Shown: positions 27,997 to 37,131 of the stretch, piece after piece | How the letters are laid out: every line of letters begins with the position of its first letter | Numbering within the stretch: position 1 is the first letter of the stretch | Assembly (NCBI GenBank): GCA_024398965.1 | Contig: JAKSIF010000001.1 | Coordinates: 62,001 to 126,000, forward strand | Origin: Fibrobacter sp. | GTDB lineage: Bacteria > Fibrobacterota > Fibrobacteria > Fibrobacterales > Fibrobacteraceae | DNA length: 64,000 nucleotides | Reading direction: 5' to 3' | The notes under the pieces: generated by a model | What the model was told of the DNA's origin: nothing | Databases searched by the model: none | What the model saw: only the letters and a program-made list of their open reading frames with translations | Made by a program: the position numbers and the translations under genes

Positions 27997-29140
27997 CGTC
28001 AACCTCCTCGACGCCAGCAGATTCATGATTTGCAGCCCGTTTCCAGCGCATAAACATTAGACGGCCAGCAAGAAGGTGCCAGAACAAGGCCATGCCCAAC
28101 AGGATTTCAATGGATTCCCACGCATGAGCCTTACCGATGGGACCAAGCAACATGGCCGCCTGAGCCTTCAGGATATGGGTCAGGGGCAACATAAAGGCAA
28201 AGCAGCGAACCGCAAAGGGCATGGCCATCAGCGGGAAGGTCTGCCCGGCGAAAGCGAAGGCCGGGCCTGCGATAACGCCGGCGGCACTGGAGGACATACG
28301 CATGTTTCCTGTAATCCCGACAAAAGCCGCACCCAAGCCTGTACAAGCTAGAACCATCGCCAGGTGGCCTGCGGACACCACAATGAACTCATCCAACGTC
28401 ATGGGCGTAAGGAACCGATGGGTATAGGCGTACACAGCCATCAGCGACAGCCACAGGATGACAACTAGCGGCAAGATGGAGGCTAGGCCCAAAACAACAC
28501 GGGAACCGCCGGCGGCGTCCAGAAATTCCTTGACGCGCCTATCGCGGAACGGATAGCTCATGATGTAGACCGCAACAAGAATGGCTGCCAAGTGGAACAC
28601 CGCTGTAACAAGGCCCATCCCGAGGAAGCCCTGGTAGTTTCCGCTGGTATTGCCCACGGACTGCAGCTGGACACGAACAGGCTCTGCCATAGATTTCGTG
28701 AAGATATTCGCCCCGATGGTGGAGAACACCGTACGGATTTCCTTTGTGGCAAAGGTATTGGTCAGGTAGTTCTGCCCGCTGGAATAAATGGGAACCACAG
28801 GTGTTTCCATACGGAGGGCGCGACGTTCCATTTCATAGGGCAGCACAATGAACGCCTGCAGGTCACCGCGGACTACCGCATGTTCACATTCCGAAAGTTC
28901 CGCACAAACCAGCCTTACATCAATAACAGGACTTGCCCTAAGGCCTTGTTCCAATTCATCAGCCAGCTGGCTTCGATCCTGCTTTACAATTCCCACCGGA
29001 ATATGCTGGATGATTTCAGCGGAAAACACCCCCACCATAAAGACGGAGACGCCCACAGGCAAAACAAGCATAATCAGCCACAACACAAGATTATGACTGA
29101 AATAGAGCTTGCGGATTGTTCTGAAAAAATCTTTCAGCAC
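27989..29140 (-). CDS. ABC-2 type transporter permease, first of pair
   Basis: Inner-membrane ABC2-family permease with the same plan as the following gene: an N-terminal helix at about 18-36, a periplasmic domain at about 40-170, then five or six helices. The C terminus is acidic (GVEEVDDD). The likely start is GTG. It lies 16 bp after the HlyD gene in a TolC-HlyD-permease-permease operon, an arrangement used for drug or lipid export across both membranes. Confidence 0.85.
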   Translation of the reverse strand: MLKDFFRTIRKLYFSHNLVLWLIMLVLPVGVSVFMVGVFSAEIIQHIPVGIVKQDRSQLADELEQGLRASPVIDVRLVCAELSECEHAVVRGDLQAFIVLPYEMERRALRMETPVVPIYSSGQNYLTNTFATKEIRTVFSTIGANIFTKSMAEPVRVQLQSVGNTSGNYQGFLGMGLVTAVFHLAAILVAVYIMSYPFRDRRVKEFLDAAGGSRVVLGLASILPLVVILWLSLMAVYAYTHRFLTPMTLDEFIVVSAGHLAMVLACTGLGAAFVGITGNMRMSSSAAGVIAGPAFAFAGQTFPLMAMPFAVRCFAFMLPLTHILKAQAAMLLGPIGKAHAWESIEILLGMALFWHLLAGRLMFMRWKRAANHESAGVEEVDDD

Positions 29141-29156
29141 AGGTTAACCTGACTAA

Positions 29157-30155
29157 TTACTTGATCTGATCCAACGGGAAAAGAACACTCATACCCGGAC
29201 GAAGGTTTTCAACTTTCTTGGTGGGGCGCATTCTGACTTCAAAGCTCTTCAAGTCAAAGCCACCACTTTCCTTGGAACTGCGCCAGGTTGCGTAATCGCC
29301 GACAGATGCGATGTAGGAAACTTCCATATCCACCTGGGTATCCAGAGCAGGAATGAACATCATGAACGTCTTGCCCTTGGAAACATTCTTAAGCATGTCC
29401 TCACGAACATGGAACACTGCCCAGGAATCTTCAAGATCGGTAATGGCAACCACAGGCATTCCGGAGCCAACAACCTCGCCTTCTTCCACCAGTTTTACGG
29501 AAACTTCGCCTGCGATGGGAGCGCGAATCTTTGTTTCTTCAAGATAGGCGTCCACTTCGGCATTGGCGCCCTTGGCCTGCAACACCAGGGCATTTGCAGC
29601 AGCCTTGTCTTCGGAGCGGGCGCCGGCAAGAGCCTGGTCGTACTGAGCCTTGGCTGCATCAGCGGCGGACTGAGAAGCCTTCATCTGGGTTTCAGCCTCA
29701 TCGCGCTTTTGAAGGGGAAGCACACCTTCATTATAAAGTTTCTGAACACGGTCATAGGTATTCTTTGCCAGGTTTGCAGCCTCCTGGGCTCGATCGGCCA
29801 TGGCCTTCAATGCAGTAACGTCTTCGGAACGGGCGCCGTTCTTCGCCTTGCTTGCCTGGGCACGGGCTGCACCAAGAGCACCCTGAGCCTGCATCTTCTT
29901 TGCCTCAATTTCAGGGCTGCTGATAACAGCAACAATGGCATTCTTTTCTACCATGTCCCCTTCGCGGAAGAACAGGTTCTCGATACGGCCAGGAACCTTT
30001 CCTGCCACAAGAACACGGCGGGCTTCCATTTGCCCTTGCAAGTAGGCTTCACGAGGTTCTGTAGCAAACTTCTGCAATGTCATGACGCCAAAAACAATCA
30101 AGGCGATCAACAACAAAACGACGAAAACCTTTCCCAAGATCTTGATGACGTTCAT
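29157..30155 (-). CDS. HlyD-family periplasmic adaptor
   Basis: Membrane fusion protein linking the inner-membrane permeases to TolC. A membrane anchor lies at residues 8-26. The half-lipoyl segment is near 45-75 (RRVLVAGKVPGRIENLFFREGDMV), and a long alpha-hairpin at about 80-185 is rich in Ala/Lys/Gln and carries GARSEDV twice. The second lipoyl half and beta-barrel follow (IRAPIAGEVSVKLVEEGEVV). GAGGAG lies in the end of the tolC gene, only 3 bp of gap separating the two frames. Confidence 0.9.
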   Translation of the reverse strand: MNVIKILGKVFVVLLLIALIVFGVMTLQKFATEPREAYLQGQMEARRVLVAGKVPGRIENLFFREGDMVEKNAIVAVISSPEIEAKKMQAQGALGAARAQASKAKNGARSEDVTALKAMADRAQEAANLAKNTYDRVQKLYNEGVLPLQKRDEAETQMKASQSAADAAKAQYDQALAGARSEDKAAANALVLQAKGANAEVDAYLEETKIRAPIAGEVSVKLVEEGEVVGSGMPVVAITDLEDSWAVFHVREDMLKNVSKGKTFMMFIPALDTQVDMEVSYIASVGDYATWRSSKESGGFDLKSFEVRMRPTKKVENLRPGMSVLFPLDQIK

Positions 30156-30158
30156 TCT

Positions 30159-31964
30159 TTACTCCTCTTTAATTCCTTCGTTTGCATTCTCGGTTGCAAC
30201 AGCCGGCTGCACATTCTCCGGTGCAGCAGTTTCCTGAACATTTCCGGCAGCAGGGACTTCTGCAGTTTTATCAGCGGCAGGTGTTTCCTGCGGCGCATTC
30301 TCGACAACCGGAGCCGGTTCCGCTACGGCATTCACCGGTTCAGCAATCTTTTCCGGTTCCTGAGTATCAACAGGTTTCAAATCTTTCAGCATGGATCCCG
30401 CATTAACAACTTCACCACTTGCCTCCAGCAGACCAAGCCATGCAATTACTGCGTCATAATGAGCCTTCAAGTCGGCGACCTGCAAACGGGACAAAGCAAG
30501 CTCTGCATCAACAACATCCAAGCCAGTTGCAAGGCCGGCTTCGTATGCCAGGGTCTGACTACGATGAGCCTCCTCGGCCAATTCACGAGTTTTCTTCAGG
30601 CTCTGTAAGCGGCTCTGGGCATGTTCCTTTTCTCGCCAACGTTTTTCTACCAGAAGGCCGATGTTATCCATGGTCTGTTCTTCCATGCTGGCAAGGGACC
30701 TATCCATGGCCTTGGCGTTTGTCACCTTGGAACGGGTCTCCCCTCCCTTGAACAGATCCCACTGGAGCTTGGCACCCACAGCCCATTCCGGCTCCAGGAT
30801 AGTCAAGTCACGAGTGTAAAGTTCCTTATAGGCAAATAACGCTACCATGGGATAATAGTCACCACGAGCAGCGCTAACTGCATCCTGGCTGCGCTTTCGC
30901 TCCGTACGGAGTTGGCGAAGTCCCGGATGCTTATCCAAGGCCAACTGCTTAAATTCTTCCATGGAAGGAGTCTGTTCTGGAGCCATTACCGGTGTAATTG
31001 CCGTAAGGCTTGTATCCGTATGGAGCAAACTTGCAAGAGCCATTCGAGCAAGGCTCTGGTCACGATAGGAGTCTTCCAGGGCGTTTTCTGCTTCGGCAAG
31101 AGCCACCTCTGCACGCAAACGTTCTGCCTTGCTAATCTGGCCGCCTTCCTCGAGTTTCTTGGAACGTTCCAAATGTTCCTCAAGATTCTTCTTGGTATTT
31201 TCGCGCATGACAGTCAATTCTTCTGCCAGGCGCAAGGTGAAATACTTGGTAGCCACGTCCATCAGAACCGTATTCTGAGCCATGTCGAAAGCAGCCTTTC
31301 GGGCGTTTACGTTTTCCTTGGCAGCGTCATAGGCCGCGGTACGCTTAAAACCAGTAAACAAAGGCCAGATGGCAGTGAGCCTTGCGTTAAAGAATACATC
31401 GTCCTGAACCTTCATCCTGAAGTCATCAGACTTGTCAATCTTGGCGGAGGCCCCAGAACCGTACTCATCGGCCTTCTGCTGGGCCATGTCGTTCACATCC
31501 TTGCTTCCAACCACTCCACTCCAGATATCGCCCGCTTTCGCATCCACCGCTGCCTTGGCCTGTTCCTTGGCAGTAGCTTCCGGCATGCCGGCGGCAACCA
31601 TCTGCTGCACAGCACCATCGTAAGCCTGCTGGTAGGTTTGCTTGTAAGCCTCATTATACACAGAAAGATAGGCCTTGGAGTATGCTGCCGCCCCAGCGAT
31701 TTCGCTGAGAGGAGCCTGCAGGGAACTCAGGTCGATGGTAATGGGATCGTTGATCTTTGTAACACTTGCCGTCAATGTCAACGAAGGCAAGAAACGGGAG
31801 CGAGCCTCGGTCTGGCCGCTTTCAGCCATTTCGACCTTTGCCTTTTCCGCCTTGATTTGCGAATTGCTGGAACGGGCCATATCAATGGCGTCCTGCAAGG
31901 AAATCGGCATTCCCAAAGCGGGAACCACCGCCATACATGCTGCTAACCACTTAATGTTTTTCAT
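30159..31964 (-). CDS. TolC-family outer-membrane efflux protein with Pro/Glu-rich tail
   Basis: Outer-membrane channel of the efflux operon, first gene. A signal peptide (residues 1-18) is followed by TolC helical repeats (AIDMARSSNSQIKAEKAKVEMAES and the second repeat near 250-310). A non-TolC insertion at about 85-165 carries alternating Tyr/Ala/Gln helices (YSKAYLSVYNEAYKQTYQQA). The last 100 residues are a low-complexity Ala/Glu/Pro/Val tail, probably periplasmic. The gene is preceded by an AT-rich gap holding the operon promoter. Confidence 0.88.
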   Translation of the reverse strand: MKNIKWLAACMAVVPALGMPISLQDAIDMARSSNSQIKAEKAKVEMAESGQTEARSRFLPSLTLTASVTKINDPITIDLSSLQAPLSEIAGAAAYSKAYLSVYNEAYKQTYQQAYDGAVQQMVAAGMPEATAKEQAKAAVDAKAGDIWSGVVGSKDVNDMAQQKADEYGSGASAKIDKSDDFRMKVQDDVFFNARLTAIWPLFTGFKRTAAYDAAKENVNARKAAFDMAQNTVLMDVATKYFTLRLAEELTVMRENTKKNLEEHLERSKKLEEGGQISKAERLRAEVALAEAENALEDSYRDQSLARMALASLLHTDTSLTAITPVMAPEQTPSMEEFKQLALDKHPGLRQLRTERKRSQDAVSAARGDYYPMVALFAYKELYTRDLTILEPEWAVGAKLQWDLFKGGETRSKVTNAKAMDRSLASMEEQTMDNIGLLVEKRWREKEHAQSRLQSLKKTRELAEEAHRSQTLAYEAGLATGLDVVDAELALSRLQVADLKAHYDAVIAWLGLLEASGEVVNAGSMLKDLKPVDTQEPEKIAEPVNAVAEPAPVVENAPQETPAADKTAEVPAAGNVQETAAPENVQPAVATENANEGIKEE

Positions 31965-32088
31965 ACGGGAAATAAGATAAAAAATGAGTTTTAGGGCGAC
32001 TATACCAAAACCCTACAAAAACTTACTTTTTTTAACTAAATTGCTTACAAAAATGTTACGTAATAAAATTCGCATTTTTATGACAAAA

Positions 32089-32113
32089 AAGGCTCCCCAA
32101 AGGGAGCCTTCTT
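32089..32113 (-). terminator. Intrinsic terminator after the VTC operon
   Basis: The perfect 9-bp stem AAGGCTCCC/GGGAGCCTT with a CAAA-type loop lies directly past the lamin-tail gene. TTTTTTG follows in the minus direction. Confidence 0.85.
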
Positions 32114-32131
32114 TAAAAATACGATTTGCAG

Positions 32132-33766
32132 TTACTTACCCGGAGTAGGTTCCGCAGCCTTCCATGCAGAGGGGCCGTAACCCATGGTGGTCAAATCCAC
32201 ACGCTGCAGGCTATATCCTGCGCCGTCGGCTTCAGTGAGGCCAGCCCAAGCGTCAGAATACAAAGTAGCATCATGCCAGGAGTAGAAGAACCTGCCATCG
32301 GCAGACTTTGTATAAGGTTCCTTGACAGCAATGGTTTCACCACGGTTAGACAGCTTACCAGTATAGGTGAAAATCTGGACGTTTTCAGGAATCTTGTAGC
32401 TTGCACGAACAAGGTCCGGACCCCAGCCAGGAATGCTGACATCTTCCAGGGTTTCGGGAATAAGAAGAATCATGGAATGAGCCGGGAATACAGCCTCAGA
32501 GGGGAATTCCAAGCCAATGCCTTCGACCTTCCAGCCCTTGCCAACACTTGCATTGTAGAACTTAATGTCCTGCTCACCAGCATTCACCAGTTCCAGGAAT
32601 TCAAAGGGCAAGTCGCCCTTGTCATTGGGATGATAGTGGATTTCGTTGATATACACGGAGCCAAGCTTAAGAGCGGAGTTCGGAGCACCCGGAGTGGCTT
32701 CTACAAGAGGTCCCTGTGCAACGGAGCCGTCGGCAACGTCAACGGTACCGCTGACACCAGTGCCAGCAGGAAGCCAAATGCTGGATTCCTGACCTTCAAC
32801 AGCACCATATAGGTAGATTTCGCCACCCTGCTCGCTAACAATCAGCTCAGAATCAAAGGCTTCAGCACCATCAAGTACCAGATAACCGCCGGCAGGAACA
32901 ACACCAGACTTAATTGTCAATGTTTTTCCAGTCATCTTCACAAAGACGGTCCAACCCGTTACATCAACAGCTTCGGAACCAGAGTTGTAAAGTTCCATCC
33001 ATGCAGTTTTTCCAATGGACCAAGGCATCACTTCATTGATTCGAACCGTGTTAACGACATCAACACAAGCATCATTGCCAACACCAGGGTTTCCGCCAGC
33101 TGCGGCACTAGCACACCAGGAAACAGACTGAGCAGCAATGCCACCAGTATACACCAGGGTTCTGCCCTTTCCATCAGCAAGGCTCGGCCAAGGAGGTTCA
33201 CTGCTGAATGCACAAGTCACGTCGCCTTCGCCGCGAACCTTCACATTTACAACGCCACCCTCATTGATCATCTTACCCGTCATGCCGCCAAAGACACGGC
33301 CAGCAAAGTTGGGATAGGCAGCATTGAACAAAGCCAGGTCGTTAGCGACAACAATGTACTCACCCTTCTTCAAGGGTTCTGCCGGGAAAGAGAAATCTAC
33401 ATCACCGCTCAGGTGCAGCTGGAAGTTCTGCATGTTGTCCATGTCAGAACCACCGGCAATATATACTTCCACCCATTCCAAGGCGGAACCATCGGGAGCG
33501 TTGTACATGATTTCAGAACAAGCCATCTGCGGTTCGTCCGTATCGGACAGAGACGAACTTGAAACCAAGACGTCATTGGAAGGCTTATTGGAAGAACTAG
33601 AACCAGGATTCTGGGCAGAGCCAGAATCAGAGGAGTTATTCCCTGGTGTGACAGGAACGTTGTCATCCGGAGGAGTTACCGGAGAAGAGCTATCATCGGA
33701 GCATGCGCCCATCACGGAGAGAAGGGCGGCGCTTGCGCCAGTCAAGAGAATCTTTTTGATATCCAT
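32132..33766 (-). CDS. Lipoprotein with three lamin-tail domains
   Basis: Surface or periplasmic lipoprotein. The lipobox VMGAC is near residue 21, followed by a Ser/Pro/Asn-rich spacer (22-70). Three lamin-tail (LTD) beta-sandwiches follow: about 80-200 (CSEIMYNAPDGSALEWVEVY), 235-360 (VRINEVMPWSIGKTAWMELYN) and 370-544 (VYINEIHYHPNDKG). Each closes with a PGxPN/TPG-type ending. The ATG at 33766 has AGGA eight bases upstream and is preferred to the one at 33775. It is the last gene of the DUF4956-HlyD-TolC-VTC operon, 32 bp after VTC. In other genomes LTD proteins often carry surface or binding functions; the role here is unknown. Confidence 0.82.
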   Translation of the reverse strand: MDIKKILLTGASAALLSVMGACSDDSSSPVTPPDDNVPVTPGNNSSDSGSAQNPGSSSSNKPSNDVLVSSSSLSDTDEPQMACSEIMYNAPDGSALEWVEVYIAGGSDMDNMQNFQLHLSGDVDFSFPAEPLKKGEYIVVANDLALFNAAYPNFAGRVFGGMTGKMINEGGVVNVKVRGEGDVTCAFSSEPPWPSLADGKGRTLVYTGGIAAQSVSWCASAAAGGNPGVGNDACVDVVNTVRINEVMPWSIGKTAWMELYNSGSEAVDVTGWTVFVKMTGKTLTIKSGVVPAGGYLVLDGAEAFDSELIVSEQGGEIYLYGAVEGQESSIWLPAGTGVSGTVDVADGSVAQGPLVEATPGAPNSALKLGSVYINEIHYHPNDKGDLPFEFLELVNAGEQDIKFYNASVGKGWKVEGIGLEFPSEAVFPAHSMILLIPETLEDVSIPGWGPDLVRASYKIPENVQIFTYTGKLSNRGETIAVKEPYTKSADGRFFYSWHDATLYSDAWAGLTEADGAGYSLQRVDLTTMGYGPSAWKAAEPTPGK

Positions 33767-33798
33767 AGGAGACATCCTTTTAGAGCTTTTACTCTATA

Positions 33799-34629
33799 TT
33801 ACAAATTTTCTTCCAATGTGGGTCCCAGTTTGGTCCAATAGGGGGTCTTAAATCCCTTAGGATGTTCGTATACCCTGGACCATTCCGCAGCAGCATTGCC
33901 AAATTTCGAGAAACCACCCTGTTTCAAGTTCAAGAAACGGATCAGGTCGATCATCCAATAGGGAACCTGCAGGCAGGGGCACTTCAGTTCAAGCACAGCA
34001 TCGCAACCCGGCAGGAAAAATCTCGGCAGGCCGGTGGAATGCATGTAGTGGGGGTCCACCGTGTAGTCAAAGCCATTTTCTTCACGGAATCGCATGCCCG
34101 TATCAATGGTAACGCGAGAATACTCCTCACGAAGGCCAAACCAGGCACGACGCTTGTACTGTGTCAAAAGACGAGGATGAGCATTATGCAATTCAGTCTT
34201 GTACAGGAAATCCTTGAGATACTTGCGGTCCTTGTCAGACTTGCAGGGCCATTCCTCCGGCTTCATATGCCACACATCGCCAGGGCAAATTCCCTTGATG
34301 GTTGCACGGCTCTTGTAGCAGATGTTCTTGATCTTGCGCTTCACCTCAAAATGGAAAGTTCCATCCTGTGCAGGGTGTTCCCCGTAGGTGCGGATGCGCA
34401 TGTTGAAGCGGTCCAGCAGCTGCTTCTTTTTCCAGCCGAGGAAAGTCCAGCTAGGAGAATCCAGATACAGGTTGGTAATCCAGTAGAAACCACCCGGGGT
34501 AATCTTGGAGTAATAGTCTTCTTCGCAATAGGGCGCAATGAAGGCGCCGATCTTGTCGGCCCATTCCACAGGGATGTGGTACTTTAGCTCGAAACGTTCG
34601 AGAAGACTGAAACCGCGGGCTTCTGCCAT
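33799..34629 (-). CDS. VTC-domain polyphosphate polymerase-like protein
   Basis: A 276-residue soluble protein forming a single VTC domain, the tunnel-fold enzyme that makes inorganic polyphosphate from nucleoside triphosphates. The basic tunnel residues appear intact: RFELKYHI, MRIRTY (R-x-R), FEVKRKI, QYKRRAWF and the metal Glu/Lys pair in AVLELKCP. There is no signal peptide or membrane helix. It follows the TolC gene with one base between stop and start, so they are translationally linked. The VTC fold is firm; activity is inferred from conserved residues and substrate could differ. Confidence 0.85.
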   Translation of the reverse strand: MAEARGFSLLERFELKYHIPVEWADKIGAFIAPYCEEDYYSKITPGGFYWITNLYLDSPSWTFLGWKKKQLLDRFNMRIRTYGEHPAQDGTFHFEVKRKIKNICYKSRATIKGICPGDVWHMKPEEWPCKSDKDRKYLKDFLYKTELHNAHPRLLTQYKRRAWFGLREEYSRVTIDTGMRFREENGFDYTVDPHYMHSTGLPRFFLPGCDAVLELKCPCLQVPYWMIDLIRFLNLKQGGFSKFGNAAAEWSRVYEHPKGFKTPYWTKLGPTLEENL

Positions 34630-34630
34630 G

Positions 34631-36013
34631 CTACTTCAAGCCCTTCTGCAGATGGTTCTGTACACCTTCCTGGCCAAGAACACCGGCGTATTCCAGCAAG
34701 GTCAGGTAACCGCTATAAATTTCATTTTCCAGCTTGATAGCCTTCATGTCGCTTTCCAGAGCGCTTTCACGAGCACGCAGAAGCAGCAAGGGATCGGAGC
34801 CAGCATCCTTGGCGAACTGCTCAAAAATGGAACCGGCGTTAACCTTTTCTACAAATTCCTTCTGAACCTTCCACTGGGCGATAAGCGCATTGATATCTTC
34901 CACCAAGCGGGCAACCTTCTGGTTCACATCGCGAACCTTTTCCATGTATTCGCCTTCGGCGTCCAACTCCGCAACCTGATCTCTAAGATCAGAGTCCTTA
35001 TTGCTGTCGAAGAAAGGCAGACGGAAAGCCACGTTTGCAAAGAACTTGTCAGAGGTCTTTCGATTATCAGTTTCGGGAACAAGAATTCTTGCTGTTGAGG
35101 TACAACCCAATTGAGAGGTACAACCGGTTTCCTTTTCGAAATCCGATCTATAGTCACTATAGGAACCGGTGCCATAAACGTCGTATGCATCCAGGTCCTT
35201 ATACTTTTCCATCAAAGATTCCACCTTCAAGGAATAGCCAATACCAACGTGGGAGATGTAGTCTCGATCCTTGGAAGCGTCCTGCTTAGCCTTGGACTTT
35301 TCAGACTTCATCTTGCCCGCAGCCATAGCAATTGCCGGGAAAGACTCATCTACAGTCAAGCCATTTGACAGCTGTGCTTCAATTTCTTCCATGGAGGGAA
35401 GCCACGTAGTGTCAAGATCCACCTCGTTAAAGTCCGGAACCCAGATCCTCATCTTGTTCTCAGCATTCAACAAGGAGGTGCTGTCATTCATGATGTCGGC
35501 CCTGAGGGAAGATTCCTTTTCCAGGGAGGTCATGAGATCCTGGGGATTAAAAGTCGGAGAACCGGCCTTCATGTGGAGAACTTCAATACGGTCAGAATTG
35601 ACCTGGTAGAGTTCCTTGTTCATGGAAGCAATACGACGACGGTTCAAATAATGAATCGCACGTTCATAACGGTCATAGAGGAGGACGGCACGGTCTGCAA
35701 CCAAGTGAGCCTTCTGGTAGGCAACCTGGGCATCCCAGTGTTCCTTGTCGGCAGCGCCTTCACCAAAGGACTTGGGAGTGACACGCAGTTCAAAATCGTG
35801 GCTTGCAAAGCTGAAACCATCCAGCTTGTAGCGGAACTCCAGCTTGTCCCAGAGTTTGGTATTCCTTTCGGTAGAAGTCATCTCGGCGCGCTTTTGTGCG
35901 GCCTGGTAACGGGGGTCGTCATCAACAGACTTCAGCAGAGACTCCCAAGTAAGGGGAGCGGCAAAGGCGGAAGCAGACAAGGCGAGAGAAATCAACCCAA
36001 ACTTATTCATCAT
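34631..36013 (-). CDS. TolC-like outer-membrane protein of the VTC operon
   Basis: Signal peptide (residues 1-18) followed by long helical segments with TolC-type repeats (AQVAYQKAHLVADRAVLLYDRYERAI; DLRDQVAELDAEGEYMEKVRDV). At 460 residues it fits an outer-membrane channel. A region around 255-300 contains two Cys spaced five residues apart (TGCTSQLGCTST). It is more diverged from classical TolC than the one at 30-32 kb. It lies 42 bp after the HlyD gene and 1 bp before VTC. The TolC assignment is by pattern and position. Confidence 0.72.
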   Translation of the reverse strand: MMNKFGLISLALSASAFAAPLTWESLLKSVDDDPRYQAAQKRAEMTSTERNTKLWDKLEFRYKLDGFSFASHDFELRVTPKSFGEGAADKEHWDAQVAYQKAHLVADRAVLLYDRYERAIHYLNRRRIASMNKELYQVNSDRIEVLHMKAGSPTFNPQDLMTSLEKESSLRADIMNDSTSLLNAENKMRIWVPDFNEVDLDTTWLPSMEEIEAQLSNGLTVDESFPAIAMAAGKMKSEKSKAKQDASKDRDYISHVGIGYSLKVESLMEKYKDLDAYDVYGTGSYSDYRSDFEKETGCTSQLGCTSTARILVPETDNRKTSDKFFANVAFRLPFFDSNKDSDLRDQVAELDAEGEYMEKVRDVNQKVARLVEDINALIAQWKVQKEFVEKVNAGSIFEQFAKDAGSDPLLLLRARESALESDMKAIKLENEIYSGYLTLLEYAGVLGQEGVQNHLQKGLK

Positions 36014-36055
36014 TCAAAATACCAAACTAAAATGTTCTGTTTTCAAAGACGTGCA

Positions 36056-37120
36056 TTACTCAGAAATGGAAACCATTTCACCCAGGAGGAAGGGATTGTC
36101 TTCGGAGATCTGGATAATGACTTCGCGACCGTGAATCGGCATTTCGGGCATCTTCCACATACGGGTGGGGAATTCCACGATGCGGCTGGAAAGACCAATG
36201 ACCTTGCCCTTAACAGCCTTGCCATTTCCACCAAGGGAATGAACCTTGACTGTTTCGCCCAGGTCCATGTGCTGGTACATGCGTTCGTGAATGTAGCCAC
36301 GGATCAGGGTCGGAGACCTGTGAGTAAGGGTTACGACAGGAGCAAAGCTGGAAAGCTTTTCACCATCGCGAGCATTGACGGAACCAACAACCCAACTTTC
36401 CTTAGCAATCTGGATCAATTCTTCCTGCTGCTTCTGGAGTTCGGCAAGTTCCTTCTTCAAGTTTTCTGCTTCGGTCTTGCCGGTAGTCTTCTGCAGGCGG
36501 CCGCTGCTTCTCAAAAGCTTGATCTGCTCATTTGCGTTGGACTGGAGAACGGCCAATTCGTTCTTGAGGCTCTTGATGCGCATTGCCATAGCATCGTTAC
36601 CGTCGGATTCCGCATTGGAATTCTTGAGGCTCTTCAGCTTGGCTGCGATTTCCTTATTCTTCTGGTATTCCGTTTCGAGGTTACGGATTTCAGACTTGAG
36701 GGTAAGGCTTCTTGTGGCGAGGTCGGCCTTGACTTCGGCAACCTTCTGGTCGATTTCAGCGGTAGACAGGTTGCTGCGACCTTCAAGGGCATCCAGTTCA
36801 CGAGTGAGTTCCGTAATGCGCATGGTCAGGTCGGGGCGGTTCAGTTCCACGATGGTATCGCCAGCTTCGATAGACTGGCCAGGCATCACATGGACCTTGA
36901 CCACTTCGGTGGGGCTGGGCAAGCTGATAGTCGTTTCAGCAGCTTCGGCCACACCTTGGAACATGGACACCTTACCTTGATAGACAATACCAAGAATGAT
37001 TATGACAACAATGCCAAGCACCCAGGCAAGAGAAAGCTTATGCTTATAGACGTGAGCAACACCCGGGTTTGTCTTGTGCTTGTTCCAGAATGCGTCAAGA
37101 GCTTCTTCAATCTTATTCAT
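36056..37120 (-). CDS. HlyD-like adaptor of the VTC operon
   Basis: Membrane fusion protein: a short cytoplasmic N terminus, a membrane helix at about 30-48 (LAWVLGIVVIIILGIVY), a lipoyl-type segment (VVKVHVMPGQSIEAGDTIVE), and a very long coiled coil at about 110-235 full of Leu/Lys/Glu heptads. The C-terminal beta domain follows (ETVKVHSLGGNGKAVKGKVI). GGGAG lies six bases before the ATG. It is second in the operon, 11 bp after the DUF4956 gene. It should bridge the inner membrane to the TolC-like protein. Confidence 0.82.
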   Translation of the reverse strand: MNKIEEALDAFWNKHKTNPGVAHVYKHKLSLAWVLGIVVIIILGIVYQGKVSMFQGVAEAAETTISLPSPTEVVKVHVMPGQSIEAGDTIVELNRPDLTMRITELTRELDALEGRSNLSTAEIDQKVAEVKADLATRSLTLKSEIRNLETEYQKNKEIAAKLKSLKNSNAESDGNDAMAMRIKSLKNELAVLQSNANEQIKLLRSSGRLQKTTGKTEAENLKKELAELQKQQEELIQIAKESWVVGSVNARDGEKLSSFAPVVTLTHRSPTLIRGYIHERMYQHMDLGETVKVHSLGGNGKAVKGKVIGLSSRIVEFPTRMWKMPEMPIHGREVIIQISEDNPFLLGEMVSISE

Positions 37121-37131
37121 CTTAAACTCCC

